Positions 51,169-60,639 of a stretch of DNA of 64,000 bases are shown piece by piece. Both the position numbers and the translations under genes were made by a program. The notes under the pieces are model-generated. The model had not been told where the DNA came from. It worked only from the letters and a program-made list of their open reading frames with translations, and did not search any database. Within the stretch, counting starts at the first letter, position 1. Each line of letters starts with the position of its first letter. Source of the stretch: G025836975 sp040391135 (GTDB lineage Bacteria; Pseudomonadota; Gammaproteobacteria; Burkholderiales; Burkholderiaceae_B); NCBI GenBank assembly GCA_040391135.1, contig JBEBYL010000001.1:186001-250000 (forward strand), given 5' to 3'.

Positions 51169-51852
51169 ATGAACTACCAGTTCGATTTCGAAAGCGTGTT
51201 GTCGTATTGGCCCATGTTCCTGGAAGGGGCGGGAACCACGCTGCAAATGTCGTTCTGGGCAACGCTGATCGGCTTCGTGCTGGGCGTTTTATGCGCGGTG
51301 GGGCGCAGCAGCGGTCCCGTATGGCTGCGCAAGCTGGTGGGCGGCTATGTGGAGATCATAAGAAACACTCCGCTGCTGGTGCAAAGCTATTTCCTGATCT
51401 TCGGCATGTCCAGCATTGGCTTGCGCATGCCTATCATGGTGGGCGCCATCCTGGCTCTGGTCATCAACATCGGCGCCTATACCTGCGAAATCGTGCGCGC
51501 CGGCATCGAGTCGATACACAAGGGCCAGCTTGAGGCCGCCGAATGCCTGGGCCTGACGCCAACGCAGGTGTACTTGCATATCATTCTTCGGCCGGCCATC
51601 GAGCGGGTCTATCCATCGCTGACCAGCCAGTATGTATTGCTGATGCTGGTGACCAGCATCTTGTCGGCGGTGGGCGCCAATGAACTGTTCGGCGTCTCCA
51701 ATTCGGTTCAGGCAAATACCTTCCGCAACTTCGAAGTATTCATCGTGCTGTGGGTGGTGTACCTGGCATTATCCGCGCTGGTCCGCGCCGTGTTCTGGTT
51801 GGTCGGTCAATGTGTCTTCGTGCGCCGGCGCAAGCTGGGTACGGCCTTGTAA
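51169..51852 (+). CDS. Polar amino-acid-type ABC transporter permease (second cassette)
   Basis: A 227-residue membrane subunit, clearly a paralogue of 43818-44501 (NYQFDFESVLSYWPMFLEG against IYEFDFSSVLAEWPQFLDG). The EAA loop EAAECLGLTPTQVYLHIILRP is intact, so it can still dock an ATPase. It has a CAGGAAA site. It is the first gene of the second cassette. Confidence 0.9.
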   Translation: MNYQFDFESVLSYWPMFLEGAGTTLQMSFWATLIGFVLGVLCAVGRSSGPVWLRKLVGGYVEIIRNTPLLVQSYFLIFGMSSIGLRMPIMVGAILALVINIGAYTCEIVRAGIESIHKGQLEAAECLGLTPTQVYLHIILRPAIERVYPSLTSQYVLLMLVTSILSAVGANELFGVSNSVQANTFRNFEVFIVLWVVYLALSALVRAVFWLVGQCVFVRRRKLGTAL

Positions 51853-51861
51853 GGCGCGCGC

Positions 51862-52515
51862 ATGAATATCCAACAGTTCGAATACCTGGTCCAGGGCGCC
51901 TGGGGCACCTTGCTGCTGTCCTGCCTGACTTTTATATTTGCGGGCATGCTCGGCATGGCGGTCGCCTTGTCCAGGGTCTCGCCGCTGAAGGCGGTCCGGC
52001 AAGCCGCGTCGTCCTATATCCAGCTGATCCAGGGCACCCCGCTGCTGGTGTTGATGGGCGTCTGTTTCTATGGGCCGAATCTATTGGGCATGAACAGCGT
52101 GCCCGCGCTTTTCGCCGCGACGCTTGCCTTGACCATACAGTCCAGCGCGTACTTCGGAGAGATCTGGCGCGGCTGCATACAGTCGGTGGCGCGCAGCCAG
52201 TGGGAAGCGGCCGAGTGCCTGGGGCTTAGCCGCTTCCAGCGCATGACCTTGGTCATATTGCCGCAGGCCTTGCGCATCGCGACGCCGCCCACGGTTGGAT
52301 TCATGGTGCAGATCGTCAAGAACACGTCGATCGCTTCCCTGGTCATTGGTTATGCGGAGCTCTCGTACAACGCGAAGATACTGAACAATTCCACGTTCGA
52401 GCCGTTTCTTTATTTCGGATGCGCGGCGGCCCTGTACTTTGCGATCTGCTATCCCATGTCCATGTGGAGCCGGAAACTGGAGAGGAAGCTGAACATCGCT
52501 CGCGGTGCGGCATGA
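51862..52515 (+). CDS. Polar amino-acid-type ABC transporter permease (second subunit, second cassette)
   Basis: A 217-residue membrane subunit paralogous to 44506-45177, with IQGTPLLVLMGVCFYG and the EAA loop WEAAECLGLSRFQRMTLVILP. No ATPase gene follows. A 130-base gap with no visible gene separates it from the binding protein. Confidence 0.9.
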   Translation: MNIQQFEYLVQGAWGTLLLSCLTFIFAGMLGMAVALSRVSPLKAVRQAASSYIQLIQGTPLLVLMGVCFYGPNLLGMNSVPALFAATLALTIQSSAYFGEIWRGCIQSVARSQWEAAECLGLSRFQRMTLVILPQALRIATPPTVGFMVQIVKNTSIASLVIGYAELSYNAKILNNSTFEPFLYFGCAAALYFAICYPMSMWSRKLERKLNIARGAA

Positions 52516-52645
52516 CAAGGGGCGCAGAAGGCGCCGGCCGGATGCAAGGGGCGGCTGGAATTGATCGGGATGTAGTTGCAGGTAGTGGCTTGTGGCCGGC
52601 GGTGTCGACGTTTTGCCGGTTCAATGAAAACCAGGAGACAGGAAA

Positions 52646-53479
52646 ATGAACTTACATACTACGGTAAAGATCGGCGGCAGCGCGGCAGGGCGCCTGTTCA
52701 TGGCGGGCGCCTTGGCATGCATGCTGGGATTGGGCGCCGCGCCAGCGCAGGCCAACGACCTGGCCAAAATCAAGGCGGATAAAGTAATACGGGTAGCCAT
52801 CGACCTGGGCGCACCGCCTTTCGGCACCAAGGACGACACCCTGAAACCCATTGGATCGGATGTCGAGACCGCCGAACTGCTGGCGCAGGATCTAGGCGTA
52901 AAGCTCGAGATCGTGCCGACCACCGGCGCCAACCGTGTGCCCTTTTTGTTGACCAATAAAGCCGACCTGGTCGTCGCCAGCTTTTCTATTACGCCTGAAC
53001 GCCAAAAGGTCGTGGCGTTTTCGGTGCCGTATGCCGCCATACAGGCGGTGGTCGGCGCGCCCAAAGGCATGAATATCACCAAGCTGGAAGACCTGGTGGG
53101 CAAGACCGTGATTTCCACGCGCGGAACGACCAACGACATTGCCATCACCAAGCAGGCGCTGCCTGGGACCAACATCCTGCGCTTCGACGATGATGCCACC
53201 TCGATTACGGCGGTGTCCAGCGGCCAGGGCGACATCTTCGCAACGGCGCCCCCGCTGCTGAAAGCCATCAACAAGAAAACGCCCGGGAAGAACATGGAGC
53301 CCAAGATCGTGCTGTCGACCGCCATGCTGGGGATAGGCCTGAACAAGCAAAGCACCGAGCTGAAAGGCTGGGTGGACAACTGGGTTCGCGCGAACCTGAA
53401 GAACGGCAAGCTGAATGATATTTATCAGAAGTATCATGGCTCGCCGCTGCCCGAAAACGTCTTGAGCGCGGGTAAATGA
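52646..53479 (+). CDS. ABC transporter substrate-binding protein (family 3 type), second cassette
   Basis: A 277-residue periplasmic receptor with a longer signal region ending near APAQA. The KVIRVAIDLGAPPFG block aligns with the receptor at 45986-46783, and both end NLKNGKLN. It probably binds a related but not identical ligand. Its stop overlaps the next SDR start (ATGA), linking transport to that enzyme. Confidence 0.92.
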   Translation: MNLHTTVKIGGSAAGRLFMAGALACMLGLGAAPAQANDLAKIKADKVIRVAIDLGAPPFGTKDDTLKPIGSDVETAELLAQDLGVKLEIVPTTGANRVPFLLTNKADLVVASFSITPERQKVVAFSVPYAAIQAVVGAPKGMNITKLEDLVGKTVISTRGTTNDIAITKQALPGTNILRFDDDATSITAVSSGQGDIFATAPPLLKAINKKTPGKNMEPKIVLSTAMLGIGLNKQSTELKGWVDNWVRANLKNGKLNDIYQKYHGSPLPENVLSAGK

Positions 53480-54228
53480 TCATGAGCGGACGCTTGGCGG
53501 GAAAGACCGCGCTGGTGACGGCGGCGGGACAAGGGATAGGACGGGCCACGGCCGAACTGTTCATTCAAGAGGGGGCGCAGGTCATTGCCACTGACGTCAA
53601 TCCGGGTCTGCTGGCGAACCTGGATGGATGCAGAACGCGGCAATTGGACGTTACGCAGCCGGCCCAGATACAGGCCCTGGCCGATGAGTTGGGCGCCATC
53701 GACGTGCTGTTCAATTGCGCCGGCTATGTGCACGACGGGTCCATACTGGATTGCGACGACGATGCCTGGCGCTTTTCCTTCGAACTGAATGTGGCGTCGA
53801 TGTACCATACGATGCGGGCCTTCCTGCCCGGCATGCTCAAGCAGCGGCGTGGCTCCATCGTCAATATGTCGTCGGCCGCGTCCAGCGTCAAGGGGGTTCC
53901 GAATCGTTTCGTCTATGGCGCGACCAAGGCGGCGGTCATCGGCATGACCAAATCGGTGGCCGCTGATTTCGTTGCCCAGGGGGTGCGCTGCAACGCAATC
54001 TGTCCCGGCACGGTGGAGTCCCCATCGTTGGGGAGCCGGATCGCTGCGCAGGCGGGCAAGTATGGCAAGTCCCAGGAGCAGGTGCGCGCCGATTTCATTG
54101 CGCGCCAGCCCATAGGGCGCGTCGGCCGGCCACAGGAAGTCGCCGCGCTGGCCCTGTACTTGGCATCGGACGAATCATCATTTACAACAGGTGCATTGCA
54201 CGTGATCGACGGCGGTTGGTCCAACTGA
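53476..54228 (+). CDS. SDR family oxidoreductase, 2-keto-3-deoxy-L-fuconate dehydrogenase-like
   Basis: A 250-residue classical SDR (TAAGQGIG at about 15-22, NCAG, catalytic Y-x-x-x-K in YGATK). It resembles 2-keto-3-deoxy-L-fuconate / L-rhamnonate 4-dehydrogenases and the DHRS6/BDH2 group, with the ICPGTVESPSLGSRI segment typical of them. The next gene is the fumarylacetoacetate-hydrolase-family enzyme that acts downstream in those pathways. An ATG at 53482 is an alternative start. Confidence 0.88.
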   Translation: MIMSGRLAGKTALVTAAGQGIGRATAELFIQEGAQVIATDVNPGLLANLDGCRTRQLDVTQPAQIQALADELGAIDVLFNCAGYVHDGSILDCDDDAWRFSFELNVASMYHTMRAFLPGMLKQRRGSIVNMSSAASSVKGVPNRFVYGATKAAVIGMTKSVAADFVAQGVRCNAICPGTVESPSLGSRIAAQAGKYGKSQEQVRADFIARQPIGRVGRPQEVAALALYLASDESSFTTGALHVIDGGWSN

Positions 54229-54255
54229 CACGCCACTAACCATAGAGAGCAATTT

Positions 54256-55113
54256 ATGAAACTACTACGTTACGGACCGATTGGACGCGAGAAGCCAGGC
54301 AGTCTTGATCGGGACGGCAAGATCCGGGACCTGTCGGGCGTGCTGCCCGACATTACGGCGCAAACCCTGCAGGCGGATTCGTTGAAGTCGCTGGCCGCGA
54401 AAGATATCTCCTCGCTGCCGGTGGTCGAGAATCCCGGCCGCCTGGGTACGCCTTACAGCGGCATGGGCAAGTTCATATGCGTGGGCCTGAACTACAGCGA
54501 CCATGCGGCGGAAACCGGGGCGGACATACCCAAGGAACCGATACTGTTCAACAAATGGTCGGCGCCGACCGGCCCCAATGATCCCGTGGTCATGCCGCGC
54601 GGCTCGCAGAAGACGGACTGGGAAGTCGAGCTGGGCGTGGTCATAGGCCGCAAGGCGCGCTATGTGGACAAAGCCCGGGCGCTGGACTATGTGGCCGGCT
54701 ATTGCGTGGTCAACGACGTGTCGGAACGCGAATACCAGATCGAGCGCGGCGGCACCTGGGACAAGGGCAAGGGTTGCGACACCTTCGGTCCCGTTGGACC
54801 ATGGCTGGTGACGGCCGACGAAGTCGCCGATCCGCAAAACCTGGCAATGTGGCTGGATGTCAACGGCAAGCGTTTCCAGGACGGCAGCACGCGCACCATG
54901 ATCTTCGACGTGGCCCATCTGGTGCACTACATCAGCCAGTTCGTCACCTTGAATCCGGGCGACCTGATCTCCACCGGCACGCCGCCGGGCGTCGGCCTGG
55001 GCCAGAAACCGCCGCTGTACTTGAAGGCGGGCGATGTCATGCGGCTAGGCATCGAAGGCCTGGGCGAACAGGAGCAGAAGGTATACGCTTGGGATGAAAG
55101 TTTGCTGGACTAA
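54256..55113 (+). CDS. Fumarylacetoacetate hydrolase family protein, 2,4-diketo-3-deoxy-L-fuconate hydrolase-like
   Basis: A 285-residue FAH-family protein with an N-terminal cap (about 1-65) and a C-terminal barrel. It has ICVGLNYSDHAAE, metal-ligand block DWEVELGVVIG and STGTPPGVGLG. The N-terminus MKLLRYGPIGREKPG is typical of the subgroup often annotated as ureidoglycolate lyase or 2,4-diketo-3-deoxy-L-fuconate hydrolase, which splits a 2,4-diketo acid into pyruvate and lactate (or a related acid). Pairing with the SDR just upstream supports a non-phosphorylated deoxy-sugar-acid route. Confidence 0.88.
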   Translation: MKLLRYGPIGREKPGSLDRDGKIRDLSGVLPDITAQTLQADSLKSLAAKDISSLPVVENPGRLGTPYSGMGKFICVGLNYSDHAAETGADIPKEPILFNKWSAPTGPNDPVVMPRGSQKTDWEVELGVVIGRKARYVDKARALDYVAGYCVVNDVSEREYQIERGGTWDKGKGCDTFGPVGPWLVTADEVADPQNLAMWLDVNGKRFQDGSTRTMIFDVAHLVHYISQFVTLNPGDLISTGTPPGVGLGQKPPLYLKAGDVMRLGIEGLGEQEQKVYAWDESLLD

Positions 55114-55121
55114 AGACGGAC

Positions 55122-55150
55122 AGCCTCCGTTCGATGGAACGGAGGCTTTG
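55122..55150. terminator. Bidirectional terminator between convergent operons
   Basis: AGCCTCCGTT and AACGGAGGCT form a perfect 10-base stem around CGATGG, between the FAH gene (plus) and the SDR gene (minus). T-rich sequence follows only weakly on each side. Confidence 0.65.
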
Positions 55151-55165
55151 CCGCCATATTAGTAG

Positions 55166-55921
55166 TCAGCCGCGGCCGATATAGGGCATGTTGGTGGCCA
55201 TGACGGTCATGAATTGCACGTTGGCGTCCAGCGGCAGGCTGGCCATATACAGCACGGCGTCGGCCACGTGCTTGACGTCCATCAGGGGTTCGGGCCGGGT
55301 CGAGCCGTCGGCCTGCAAGACCCCGCTGCTCATGGCTTGCGTCATTTCGCTGGCGGCATTGCCGATGTCGATCTGGCCGCAGGCAATGCCGTATTTGCGG
55401 CCGTCCAGCGATGTGGCCTTGGTCAACCCCGTGATGGCATGCTTGGTTGCCGTGTACGACACGGCATGGGGACGCGGCGCATGGGCCGAGATCGATCCAT
55501 TGTTGATGATGCGCCCGCCCTGCGGCTGCTGTTCCTTCATCAGGCGAAAAGCGCCTTGAGTGCAAAGGAAGGCGCCTGTCAGATTGATGTCCACGGCCGC
55601 CTTCCACTGTTCATACTCCAGTTCTTCAAGCGAGACGGAGCGCGCGAAGATGCCGGCATTGTTGAAGAGCAGGTCCAGGCGGCCGAACTGTTCCTTTATC
55701 TGGCCGAACAATTGGTCGACCTCGCCGGGATGGCTGACATCGGCCGGCACCACCAGAGCGCGCGCGCCATGGGCACGGCCTTCCTGCGCGGTGGCTTCAA
55801 GAGGTTCTTTGCGGCGGCCGGCCAGTGCGACTGAATAGCCATTCTGCATCAGGGCCAGCGCAATGCTTTTTCCGATGCCTGATCCCGCGCCTGTGACGAG
55901 TGCGAATTTTTCCGTAGTCAT
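55166..55921 (-). CDS. SDR family oxidoreductase
   Basis: A 251-residue classical SDR (TGAGSGIG at 10-17, NNAG, catalytic YTATK) ending with an atypical TVMATNMPYIGRG tail, seen in the 'glucose/3-ketoacyl' SDR branch often found in Bordetella-type sugar-acid loci. The ATG at 55921 lies 5 bases past the GntR stop, with an AAAGGGATAG site. The long frame upstream to 56158 overlaps the regulator. The substrate is unknown. Confidence 0.88.
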   Translation of the reverse strand: MTTEKFALVTGAGSGIGKSIALALMQNGYSVALAGRRKEPLEATAQEGRAHGARALVVPADVSHPGEVDQLFGQIKEQFGRLDLLFNNAGIFARSVSLEELEYEQWKAAVDINLTGAFLCTQGAFRLMKEQQPQGGRIINNGSISAHAPRPHAVSYTATKHAITGLTKATSLDGRKYGIACGQIDIGNAASEMTQAMSSGVLQADGSTRPEPLMDVKHVADAVLYMASLPLDANVQFMTVMATNMPYIGRG

Positions 55922-55926
55922 TCTGT

Positions 55927-56721
55927 CTATCCCTTTTTCTTGCTTGTCTTGACCGCCTTCGCCCTTGCGGCGGCCTTGGCATTGATCGGTCCGAGCGGGA
56001 CCGCCGTCTTGCGGCGCCTGGGCGTTTCCGTCAGGCTGGAGGTCAGGCGCTTGAACGCCACCCCCATATGTTCCTGCATGGCGATACGCGCCTGCTCCGG
56101 GTCTTTGGCCCGCAAGGCCTTGAGTATCTTGCGATGCTCGGCGATGGCCTGAGGCCATACATCGCCGGATTCGAAATGGCTGTGCAGCTGATCGAACAGC
56201 GGACCCATGCGCAGATCGAAAAGCTGTTTTACCACGCCCACGAGCACGCTGTTGCCGGTGGCTTCCGCAATGCGCACATGAAACAACTGATCGGCTTCCA
56301 GTGGGACCAGGCCCGATTCGGTGTCGGCAGCCATGATGTCGATGGCTTCGTCAATGGCGTCGAAATGGGCTTTGCGCCCCACCTTCGCGGCCGTTGCCGC
56401 CACTTCGCCTTCCAGCAGCGCGCGCGCCCGTATGACCTCGAGCGGGCCCTCTTCTTGGGACAGGTCGTACTTCGTCGAAGGCTGCGCGGGTGGATTGCAC
56501 ACATAAATGCCCGAACCCATATGCACTTCGATATAACCCTGGACTTCAAGAGAGATCAGTGCCTCGCGCAGCGAAGGCCGGCTGACGCCCAATTGCACGG
56601 CAAGGTCGCGCTCGGCGGGCAGGCGCGACCCCGCCGGAAATTCGCCGGCCACGATCAGCGTGCGAAGCTGCTCGCTGATCTGGCGGTACAGGCGTTGGGG
56701 TTCGATGATCTTGATAGGCAT
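55927..56721 (-). CDS. FadR/GntR-family transcriptional regulator (UxuR/LldR-like)
   Basis: A 264-residue regulator. The winged helix (about 5-75: GSRLPAERDLAVQLGVSRPSLREAL in two blocks, wing ending HMGSGIYV) precedes an FCD domain (about 95-225) and a basic tail. FCD regulators such as UxuR, ExuR and LldR bind sugar acids or lactate and recognise TGGT-n-ACCA dyads. A perfect TGGTATTACCA lies in the divergent promoter region at 61765-61775, inside the operon this gene belongs to, so autoregulated control is likely. Confidence 0.92.
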   Translation of the reverse strand: MPIKIIEPQRLYRQISEQLRTLIVAGEFPAGSRLPAERDLAVQLGVSRPSLREALISLEVQGYIEVHMGSGIYVCNPPAQPSTKYDLSQEEGPLEVIRARALLEGEVAATAAKVGRKAHFDAIDEAIDIMAADTESGLVPLEADQLFHVRIAEATGNSVLVGVVKQLFDLRMGPLFDQLHSHFESGDVWPQAIAEHRKILKALRAKDPEQARIAMQEHMGVAFKRLTSSLTETPRRRKTAVPLGPINAKAAARAKAVKTSKKKG

Positions 56722-56769
56722 GGCTGTGTTTCCTGGCGCGCATTATACGTTGACCGTCCGCGCGGATTT

Positions 56770-57828
56770 TTAGCCAGAGGCTTGGGGAAACGGCAAGCCA
56801 TAGCGGGTTGCGCATTGCGTCAGCATTGCGGGGATCGTGGGGTGCAGGGCGATGCCGTTCCGCTGCTGCTCCGATCGCAGTGCCAGGCCGCGGTCGCCCG
56901 GCATGCGGACTGCGGCGACGCCGGGCCTGGGAGGATTGTCGCGGCATATCTGGCCAATGTGGTCGGTCTGCCGTGCAAACGCGCTTGAGCCGCCGAAGGC
57001 TTCAGGGTCATGCAGGCTAAGGAAAACCGTTGCGCCCCAGCCTTCGGGCGGATCCGTCCTGCCATGGCCGGCCAATCCGCCTGTCAGCGCCTCTATCATC
57101 AGGGCCATGCCGAAACCCTTGTGGCCAGCTGTAGTGCCTCCCAGCGGCATGATGGTGCCGGGGGGATCGGCCGACAGCACGCCTGGATCGCGGCTGGGGC
57201 GCCCTTGCGCATCGAGCAGGCATTCGTCGTCGAACTGCTCGCCGGCTTTTTGCAGGCGGCCGCACATGCCGTTGGTGACAATGGACGCCGAGATGTCCAC
57301 CAGGAAAGGCGTGCCGGATGTGGGAATGCCCATGGCGATGGGGTTGGGTGTAAAGACGGCTTGAGTGCCGCCGTACGGGGCAACGCTGGCTCCGTTGGGA
57401 TCGGAACTGGCCAGGGTGATAAGCATGCCGTTTTCAGCCGCGCGCAGCAGGTAGGCGGCCAGGCAGGCAATATGATGACTGCGCTTTATGACCAGGGTGG
57501 CGGTGCCGAACTCGCGTGCACGCGGAATAAGCATGTCTATACCCTGACGGACCAGCCAGGGGCCGGGAAGCCGCCGGCCGTCCCACAGCAGGGACGCGCC
57601 GCGGTCCGACAGCGTTTCGGGCATGCCGTCCACTTCCATGGTCTTGTTTTCGATTTCTTTTATATAGGAGGCCAACAGGGCCAGGCCGTGGGTGTCGTGG
57701 CCCAGCAAATCGCCTTCCACCAAGGTGTCGGCGACGGCTTCGGCGGGGGCGGCGGGCAAGCCGGCCGCTTGCAGCAAGCGTTGGGAGAAATCGCGCAGCG
57801 CCTGGGCGGAGTATCGTTTGGGGTCCAT
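56770..57828 (-). CDS. Ldh2 family malate/L-lactate/ureidoglycolate-type dehydrogenase
   Basis: A 352-residue NAD(P)-dependent oxidoreductase of the non-Rossmann Ldh2/ComC fold, with the catalytic His region GHDTHGLALL at about 45-54, KRSHHIACLAAY at about 118-129 and HKGFGMALMIEAL. Members oxidise L-2-hydroxy acids such as malate, sulfolactate, 2,3-diketogulonate or ureidoglycolate. The start ATG overlaps the SDR stop by one base (TAATG). With the SDR and TctCBA it forms an uptake-plus-oxidation unit for a hydroxy-carboxylate. Confidence 0.92.
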   Translation of the reverse strand: MDPKRYSAQALRDFSQRLLQAAGLPAAPAEAVADTLVEGDLLGHDTHGLALLASYIKEIENKTMEVDGMPETLSDRGASLLWDGRRLPGPWLVRQGIDMLIPRAREFGTATLVIKRSHHIACLAAYLLRAAENGMLITLASSDPNGASVAPYGGTQAVFTPNPIAMGIPTSGTPFLVDISASIVTNGMCGRLQKAGEQFDDECLLDAQGRPSRDPGVLSADPPGTIMPLGGTTAGHKGFGMALMIEALTGGLAGHGRTDPPEGWGATVFLSLHDPEAFGGSSAFARQTDHIGQICRDNPPRPGVAAVRMPGDRGLALRSEQQRNGIALHPTIPAMLTQCATRYGLPFPQASG

Positions 57829-58586
57829 TAGTAAGTAGCCCTTCCGCCGGATATATCGAAGGTGGCGCCTGTGGAAAATGAACAATCCTCGGAGCAGAGC
57901 CACGCTACCAGCGCCGCGATCTCCTCGGTCTTGCCGAACCGGTTCATGGGTATTTTCGACAACATGTAATCGATATGTTCTTGCGTCATCTGGTCGAAGA
58001 TGGCGGTGCGCACGGCGGCGGGCGTTATGCAGTTGACCGTTATCCCGGTTTGCGCCAGCTCTTTGCCCAGCGATTTGGTCAAGGCGATGACGGCGGCCTT
58101 GGATGCGCTGTAAGCCGATGCGTTGGGGTTGCCTTCCTTGCCGGCTACGGAGGCAATATTCACGATGCGCCCGTAATCCTTGGATCGCATGTGCGGAGCG
58201 ATGGCGCGGCAGCAAAGAAAAGGTCCGCGCAGGTTGACGCGCATGACCCGGTCCCATTCGGCCACGGGGTATTCCCAAACGCTGGTGTTGGGGCCGGTGA
58301 TGCCCGCGCTGTTGACCAGGATATCGATGGCGCCTGCCGATTTGGCGGTTCCGTCGGCAGCCGACTGGACGGATGCCTCGTCGCCGACATCGACTTGTTC
58401 GATACGGGCATGCTGCGCTCCCAGCGCGGCTTGCGCCGCTTCAAGCGCCTGCTGGTCGCGGTCCCACAGGCTGACGGTGGCTCCGCCTTCCACCAGGCGG
58501 GTGGCAATCGCCAAACCGATGCCGGCGGCTCCCCCGGTGACGACAGCATGGCGGCCCGAGAAGTTGTAATGATTGTGAACCGCCAT
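57828..58586 (-). CDS. SDR family oxidoreductase
   Basis: A 252-residue classical SDR (TGGAAGIG at about 17-24, NSAG, catalytic YSASK) with a CITPAAVRTAIF segment. The form matches 3-oxoacyl reductase- or sugar-acid-dehydrogenase-like SDRs. It lies between TctA and the Ldh2 gene; a 50-base gap separates it from TctA. Function is inferred only at the level of alcohol or sugar-acid oxidation. Confidence 0.9.
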   Translation of the reverse strand: MAVHNHYNFSGRHAVVTGGAAGIGLAIATRLVEGGATVSLWDRDQQALEAAQAALGAQHARIEQVDVGDEASVQSAADGTAKSAGAIDILVNSAGITGPNTSVWEYPVAEWDRVMRVNLRGPFLCCRAIAPHMRSKDYGRIVNIASVAGKEGNPNASAYSASKAAVIALTKSLGKELAQTGITVNCITPAAVRTAIFDQMTQEHIDYMLSKIPMNRFGKTEEIAALVAWLCSEDCSFSTGATFDISGGRATY

Positions 58587-58636
58587 GCGATCTCCTGTTG
58601 CAATAGGGTTGTGAAATGGCTTCGGTGGCTATTCGT

Positions 58637-60145
58637 TTACTGGCCAGGAAGGATGTGAAGCGTCTGTTTTTTTCTGAAATGACGCATAAACAGCGGGAGC
58701 ACCCATATCAGTATGGTGATGACACCCAATGTGCCCGCAATGGGCCGGTCGAAGAATGCGATGATGTTGCCGTCTGACTTGATGACGGAGCTGATGTAGT
58801 TTTCTTCCAGCATGGTGCCCAGGACGACGCCCAGGATGGTGGGCGCGATGGGAAAGCCGTTTTCTTCCATGAGATAGGCCAGTACGCCGAAGGCCAGCAT
58901 GACGCCGACGTCGAAGACGCTGTTGTTGATGGCATAGGAGCCGACGATGCAGAACAGCAGAATAAGCGGCATCAGGATATTGCGCGGCGTGCGCAGTATG
59001 TGCTTGGACAGCTTGATAAGCGCATAGCCCAGGGGCAGCATAAGCAGGTTGGCCAGGATGAAAACAATGAAGATGGAATACATGGACACCGGGTTGTTGA
59101 TGAAGATCATCGGCCCGGGGTTCAGGTCTTTCATGTAGAGCACGCCGATGACGATGGCGGTGATGGAGTCGCCGGGTATGCCGAATACCAGCGCCGGAAT
59201 CCATGCGCCCGCCAGCGAGGCATTGTTTGCGGAACTGGCTTCGACGATGCCTTCAGGGTGTCCGGTGCCGAATTTTTCGGGCTCTTTGGAAAACTTCTTG
59301 CTGATCGCATAAGACATATACGCCGCAATATCGGCCCCCGCGCCGGGCAGGGCGCCCACGACCGTACCCAGCACGCTGCCGCGCATGACCGACTTGGGAT
59401 ATTTGGCGACCAGCCTTAGGGTGCCGGAAAAGACCTTGTCTATGCTTCCGGTGAAATTTCCGCTTTCCTTGGTGGAGTTGACGGCATAGCGCAGAACCTC
59501 GGATACCGCGAACATGCCGACCATGACGGGCACCAGGGAAAGGCCGCTGAGCATGGCATCGCTGCCGAAGGTGAAGCGCGGGTAGCCAGTGGGGTTGCCC
59601 ATGCCCACGCAGGTGATCATGAGCCCCAGGAAAAGCGAAACAAAGCCCTTGAGCGGGTCGGCCGAGGCAATGAAGATGGCGCAGGTCAGGCCCAGCAGCA
59701 CCAGCCAGAAATACTCGTATGAGGAAAACTGGAGAGCCAATTCGGCCAGTGCGGGCGCCGCGGCGATAAGCACGGCTGTGCCGAACAGGCCGCCTATGCA
59801 GGAAAAGACCAGTCCGCCGCCCAAGGCCAGTTCGGTCTTGCCTTTTTTGGTCAGTTGATAGGCTTCATCGGTGTAGGCGGCCGAAGCCGGAGTGCCGGGT
59901 ATGCGCAACAGGCAGCCGGGGACGTCGCCCGAAAAAATGGCCATGGCGGTGGCTGTGACCATGGAGGCAATGGCTGGAACCGGCGGCATGAAAAAAGTGA
60001 CAGGCACCAGCAAGGCCACGGCCATGGTGGCGCTCAGCCCGGGAATGGCTCCGACGAAAAGGCCGTAGGTGGCCGAAAGAAAGATGACTAACAGGACATG
60101 CAGTTCAAAGACCTGTCCGAAGGCGGCGATGAGGTTTTCCAGCAT
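58637..60145 (-). CDS. tctA: Tripartite tricarboxylate transporter large permease
   Basis: A 502-residue protein with about twelve helices. It has the TctA hallmark VGAIPGLSATMAVALLVP near 32-49 and the second inverted motif GTVVGALPGAGADIAAYMSYA. It forms the main channel with TctB. It may also serve the orphan Bug receptors elsewhere in the window. Confidence 0.95.
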   Translation of the reverse strand: MLENLIAAFGQVFELHVLLVIFLSATYGLFVGAIPGLSATMAVALLVPVTFFMPPVPAIASMVTATAMAIFSGDVPGCLLRIPGTPASAAYTDEAYQLTKKGKTELALGGGLVFSCIGGLFGTAVLIAAAPALAELALQFSSYEYFWLVLLGLTCAIFIASADPLKGFVSLFLGLMITCVGMGNPTGYPRFTFGSDAMLSGLSLVPVMVGMFAVSEVLRYAVNSTKESGNFTGSIDKVFSGTLRLVAKYPKSVMRGSVLGTVVGALPGAGADIAAYMSYAISKKFSKEPEKFGTGHPEGIVEASSANNASLAGAWIPALVFGIPGDSITAIVIGVLYMKDLNPGPMIFINNPVSMYSIFIVFILANLLMLPLGYALIKLSKHILRTPRNILMPLILLFCIVGSYAINNSVFDVGVMLAFGVLAYLMEENGFPIAPTILGVVLGTMLEENYISSVIKSDGNIIAFFDRPIAGTLGVITILIWVLPLFMRHFRKKQTLHILPGQ

Positions 60146-60160
60146 GGGATAGGTTTCCTT

Positions 60161-60634
60161 CTACCAGGCGATCGAGTCAAGAATGCCCCAGGGCAGGGGC
60201 ACTTCCAGGAGCTTGTAAAAAAGGAAGTGGATGATCAGCGCGCCTGCGATGGCCACGGGTATTGCGGTTCGAAGGCGAACGCGAAATACAAGATACAGTC
60301 CCAACTGCAGAAGGAAAGCGGCGGGGATGAAGCCCAGGTCTTCCGAGAACCATACATACAGGATCAGGGAGACAGGCACCAGCAAAAAGCCCGCCAGGGT
60401 ACGCCCATGGCGAAACTCGGGCTGTATGGCCAGCCACGCCGGCCTGGCCGGATCGCGCAGGTCGCGCCGTGCAAGAAGCACGGCGCAAATGACCAGCCCG
60501 GCACCGATCAGGGTGGGAAACATGCCCGGTCCGACATCCTGGCCGGGCATGAGCGGCAGGGTTTGCGCATACCAAATGATGGCAATCCCCGCCAGGCCTA
60601 TCAATAGGCCTGCGAACAAGTTGCTGATTTTCAT
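60161..60634 (-). CDS. tctB: Tripartite tricarboxylate transporter small permease
   Basis: A 157-residue, four-helix protein with the TctB pattern PGQDVGPGMFPTLIGAGLV after helix 1 and two C-terminal helices. The stop and the TctA start are 15 bases apart. It completes the membrane part of the transporter. Confidence 0.93.
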   Translation of the reverse strand: MKISNLFAGLLIGLAGIAIIWYAQTLPLMPGQDVGPGMFPTLIGAGLVICAVLLARRDLRDPARPAWLAIQPEFRHGRTLAGFLLVPVSLILYVWFSEDLGFIPAAFLLQLGLYLVFRVRLRTAIPVAIAGALIIHFLFYKLLEVPLPWGILDSIAW

Positions 60635-60639
60635 GGCGC

